Source: Acidobacteriota bacterium (GTDB taxonomy: Bacteria; Acidobacteriota; Thermoanaerobaculia; Gp7-AA8). Taken from it: a DNA stretch of 45,007 nt. The position numbers and the translations under genes are program-made. This document shows positions 43,446 to 45,007 of this stretch, piece by piece. The notes under the pieces were generated by a model. That model saw only the letters and a program-made list of their open reading frames with translations, ran no database searches and was not told the origin of the DNA. Positions within the stretch are counted from its first letter, which is position 1; every line of letters begins with the position of its first letter. The stretch spans positions 1 through 45,007 of the forward strand of contig JACPDH010000081.1 in the NCBI GenBank assembly GCA_016184115.1, read 5' to 3'.

Positions 43446-44594
43446 TTAGGCGGGCCGGTGGCCCGCGCTCTTCTCCTCGATCAATCGGTCGAGCTCGGTT
43501 CGTAGTCGGCCGAGAATCTCGTCATACGTGAACTGGCCGATCGTCGCCGGCCCTTTCTTGAGGTTTACGAAGCTCGGCGCGCACCACATGCCGAGATCCG
43601 CGTCATCGGTCTCCCCTGGTCCGTTCACGCGGCAACCCATCACGGCGATCGTGATTCGGTGCTCTCTCGCATACTCGGTCATCTCCCGCACCGACATCGC
43701 GAGATCGATGAACGCTTCGTTCTCCACGCGCGAGCATGAAGGACAGCTGATGATGTTCAATCCTGTCTGCTCGAACTTCGGGACTGAGCGGAACCGTCCG
43801 TTGGCAATGTCGTCGAGGATTTGCCTTCCGACGGTGACTTCATCTCCCTTCTTTTCGAAGGGAAGTGTCAGTGAGACGCGGATCGTGTCGCCGATGCCGC
43901 GGCTCAGAAGTTGCTCGAACGCGATCCGGGTCTTGATGATGCCATCGGGCGGCATTCCGGCTTCCGTCACGCCGAGATGCAAAGGTACGTCGGGGCGCAC
44001 TTGTGCGAAACGGACGTTTCCTTCGATCACCTTGTTGGGGTCTGAGTCCTTCAGGGAAACGACGTAGCGATCGAAACCCATCTCATCGAGCATGCTGCAG
44101 TGCTCGAGGGCCGATTCGACCATCGGGGTGATCGAGTCGTCACTCGCGTATTTGCTCAGCTTGTCGGGATCGACCGAACCGCAGTTCACGCCGACGCGGA
44201 GTGCACAGTCGTACGCCCGCGCGACGTCGACCAGGTACTGGACCTTTTCGGCGATCGGCTTCGAGCGCTCGAGATGGTAAAGGTGGCCTGGGTTGTAGCG
44301 GAGCTTCTGGACGAAGGGAGCGACCTGCTCGGCGAGCCGGTAGTTCTCCTGGAGATCGACAACCAGATTCGCGTTAGTTTGCGGGCGGATCCAGGCGAGC
44401 GCCTTGACGTCATTCTTCGTGTCGATTGCGATCCGGATGAGGTCGGCCCCGGCTTCCTCGAGCAGCCGCACCTGGCGAAGCGTCGCCTCGAGGTCCTGGG
44501 TGCGGGTCGCGGTCATCGATTGTACGGCGACCGGATGGGTCGCGCCGAGTGTGACCGACCCGATCCTCACGTCGCGCGTTTTCCGTAGCTGCAT
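43446..44594 (-). CDS. ispG: (E)-4-hydroxy-3-methylbut-2-enyl-diphosphate synthase
   Basis: A 382-aa [4Fe-4S] enzyme of the MEP isoprenoid pathway, reducing MEcPP to HMBPP. The N-terminal TIM barrel starts with the [18 protein letters not shown] block. The cluster site at the C-terminus has Cys284, Cys287 and Cys321 ([10 protein letters not shown]) plus Glu328. Length is close to that of the two-domain bacterial type. AGGAG lies 9 nt before the ATG. Its TAA stop lies within a GTTAGGC word (43445-43451). Confidence 0.96.
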   Translation of the reverse strand: MQLRKTRDVRIGSVTLGATHPVAVQSMTATRTQDLEATLRQVRLLEEAGADLIRIAIDTKNDVKALAWIRPQTNANLVVDLQENYRLAEQVAPFVQKLRYNPGHLYHLERSKPIAEKVQYLVDVARAYDCALRVGVNCGSVDPDKLSKYASDDSITPMVESALEHCSMLDEMGFDRYVVSLKDSDPNKVIEGNVRFAQVRPDVPLHLGVTEAGMPPDGIIKTRIAFEQLLSRGIGDTIRVSLTLPFEKKGDEVTVGRQILDDIANGRFRSVPKFEQTGLNIISCPSCSRVENEAFIDLAMSVREMTEYAREHRITIAVMGCRVNGPGETDDADLGMWCAPSFVNLKKGPATIGQFTYDEILGRLRTELDRLIEEKSAGHRPA

Positions 44595-44785
44595 CGAACG
44601 GGCTCCTGTGGCCTACGGAAACGGATGGCCCCACAAAAGATTCCGGCGGATCGGGGACGATTTTCTGTGTTGAAGAGAAAAGCTGGAATACGGAGCGGGG
44701 GCTATAGGTTAGCGCGGATCCCTGCAGCGAGAGGGGCCACCCTCGAAGCAAGCGGCGGGGAAGCAGCTTGAAATAATTGAGGCCG

Positions 44786-44839
44786 CTGGCGAGTTTTAAT
44801 TGACCCGCCACCCCGGGAAGTGTCCGGTAAGCTCGCCAG
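44786..44839. repeat. 8-bp inverted repeat flanking the candidate rRNA promoter
   Basis: CTGGCGAG (44786-44793) and CTCGCCAG (44832-44839) are perfect inverted copies separated by 38 nt that include TTGACC. They could be a regulator site pair or a long-range stem. Confidence 0.5.
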
Positions 44840-44870
44840 TGTCTGACGCGTTTTCCGGACTCGTTCCGCC

Positions 44871-44890
44871 GGTTCTTTGAAAACTGAATA
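44871..44890 (+). promoter_or_regulatory. boxA-like rRNA antitermination element
   Basis: GGTTCTTTGAAAACTGAATA resembles the boxA and following bases in the leaders and 16S-23S spacers of many bacterial rRNA operons, where NusB/S10 bind. It indicates that rRNA transcription runs to the right. Confidence 0.65.
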
Positions 44891-44915
44891 GGGGAAGTAG
44901 AGAAGAGATTTCTTT

Positions 44916-44933
44916 GAGGTCAGCCTGGACCTC
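44916..44933 (+). repeat. Hairpin in the rRNA leader
   Basis: GAGGTC and GACCTC pair over 6 bp around the loop AGCCTG, shortly after boxA. Confidence 0.45.
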
Positions 44934-44985
44934 GAGCCGCGAGGCCGAGGATCGGGCGACGAGAAGAAGTAGGTAGTACGAATAA

Positions 44986-45004
44986 CGCTAGAATCAAACT
45001 AGCG
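44986..45004 (+). repeat. Small inverted repeat at the right edge
   Basis: CGCTAG and CTAGCG are perfect inverted copies with a 7-nt loop (AATCAAA). It includes two copies of the otherwise rare CTAG tetramer. Confidence 0.45.
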
Positions 45005-45007
45005 CTA

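Larger units (their letters stand above)
44595..45007 (+). other. Leader region of an rRNA operon (16S gene expected to the right)
   Basis: No gene. The sequence becomes AT-richer and then shows rRNA-leader features: a boxA-like TTCTTTGA element, several hairpins and no reading frame. TTGACC at 44800-44805 is a candidate -35, but I see no -10 at a normal distance. The 16S gene is not reached within the window. Confidence 0.65.

Noticed and set aside
1-45007. CRISPR array, prophage or insertion sequence
   Set aside because: No regularly spaced repeats, transposase, integrase or phage structural motif was seen in either strand.

Overview
The window is high-GC, tightly packed bacterial chromosome. 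The organism has an outer membrane: there is an LptD with a signal peptide, a LAB_N-domain protein and a long-form sugar nucleotidylyltransferase. It also carries a Hanks-type Ser/Thr kinase with TPRs, c-di-GMP enzymes, and a bidirectional-type [NiFe] hydrogenase fused to a GltD-like flavoprotein. The gene mix would fit Acidobacteriota or a related diderm phylum. That placement is inference; the 16S gene that should begin just past the right edge would settle it. I see no phage, insertion sequence or CRISPR array.

Layout. 1-5943 (minus): hoxE, hoxF-gltD, hoxU, hoxY, hoxH, an NAD(P)-linked [NiFe] hydrogenase operon whose large subunit runs off the left edge. 5944-6494 holds no gene. 6495-10010 (minus): smc. 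10206-11327: a serine beta-lactamase-fold hydrolase. 11420-13231: a membrane Ser/Thr kinase with TPRs. 13351-17313 (plus): M20 deacylase, thiolase, TatD, LAB_N protein and AMMECR1 protein. 17475-18617: secreted LysM protein, followed by a terminator and a CAT-anticodon tRNA. 18913-20664: CdsZ-like zinc-ribbon coiled coil, yggS, yggT. 20656-23117 (minus): ABC exporter. 23329-24231: FHA-GGDEF diguanylate cyclase. 24239-24712 (minus): TspO. 24897-26688: DivIVA-like protein and hutI. 26652-27581 (minus): 2-hydroxyacid dehydrogenase. 27653-30280: YfhO-like membrane protein. 30249-37461 (minus): methyltransferase, long RmlA-type nucleotidylyltransferase, lptD, ribF and a tandem REC-HD-GYP protein. 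37541-38587: fatty acid desaturase. 38676-40025 (minus): lysine 6-aminotransferase. 40266-42914: acetyl-CoA acetyltransferase and both subunits of a 3-oxoacid CoA-transferase. 42935-44594 (minus): ispG and lspA. 44595-45007: apparent leader of an rRNA operon.

Working together. The hydrogenase genes overlap or nearly abut, each with a Shine-Dalgarno, and should make one complex passing electrons between H2 and pyridine nucleotides. The GltD module adds a second flavin and dinucleotide site, which raises the possibility of NADPH coupling or flavin-based bifurcation. Thiolase plus ScoAB form a ketone-body/acetoacetate module. LptD, the LAB_N protein, the nucleotidylyltransferase, YfhO and the methyltransferase point to envelope glycoconjugate work. 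FHA-GGDEF and REC-HD-GYP make and degrade c-di-GMP.

Main unexplained signals: the HoxF-GltD fusion; complementary decay of the two halves of the tandem REC-HD-GYP protein; an over-represented GTTAGGC word that accounts for many of the rare TTAG tetramers and forces rare TTA codons; and several genes with a -10-like hexamer 7-10 nt before the start codon and no Shine-Dalgarno, as expected for leaderless transcripts.
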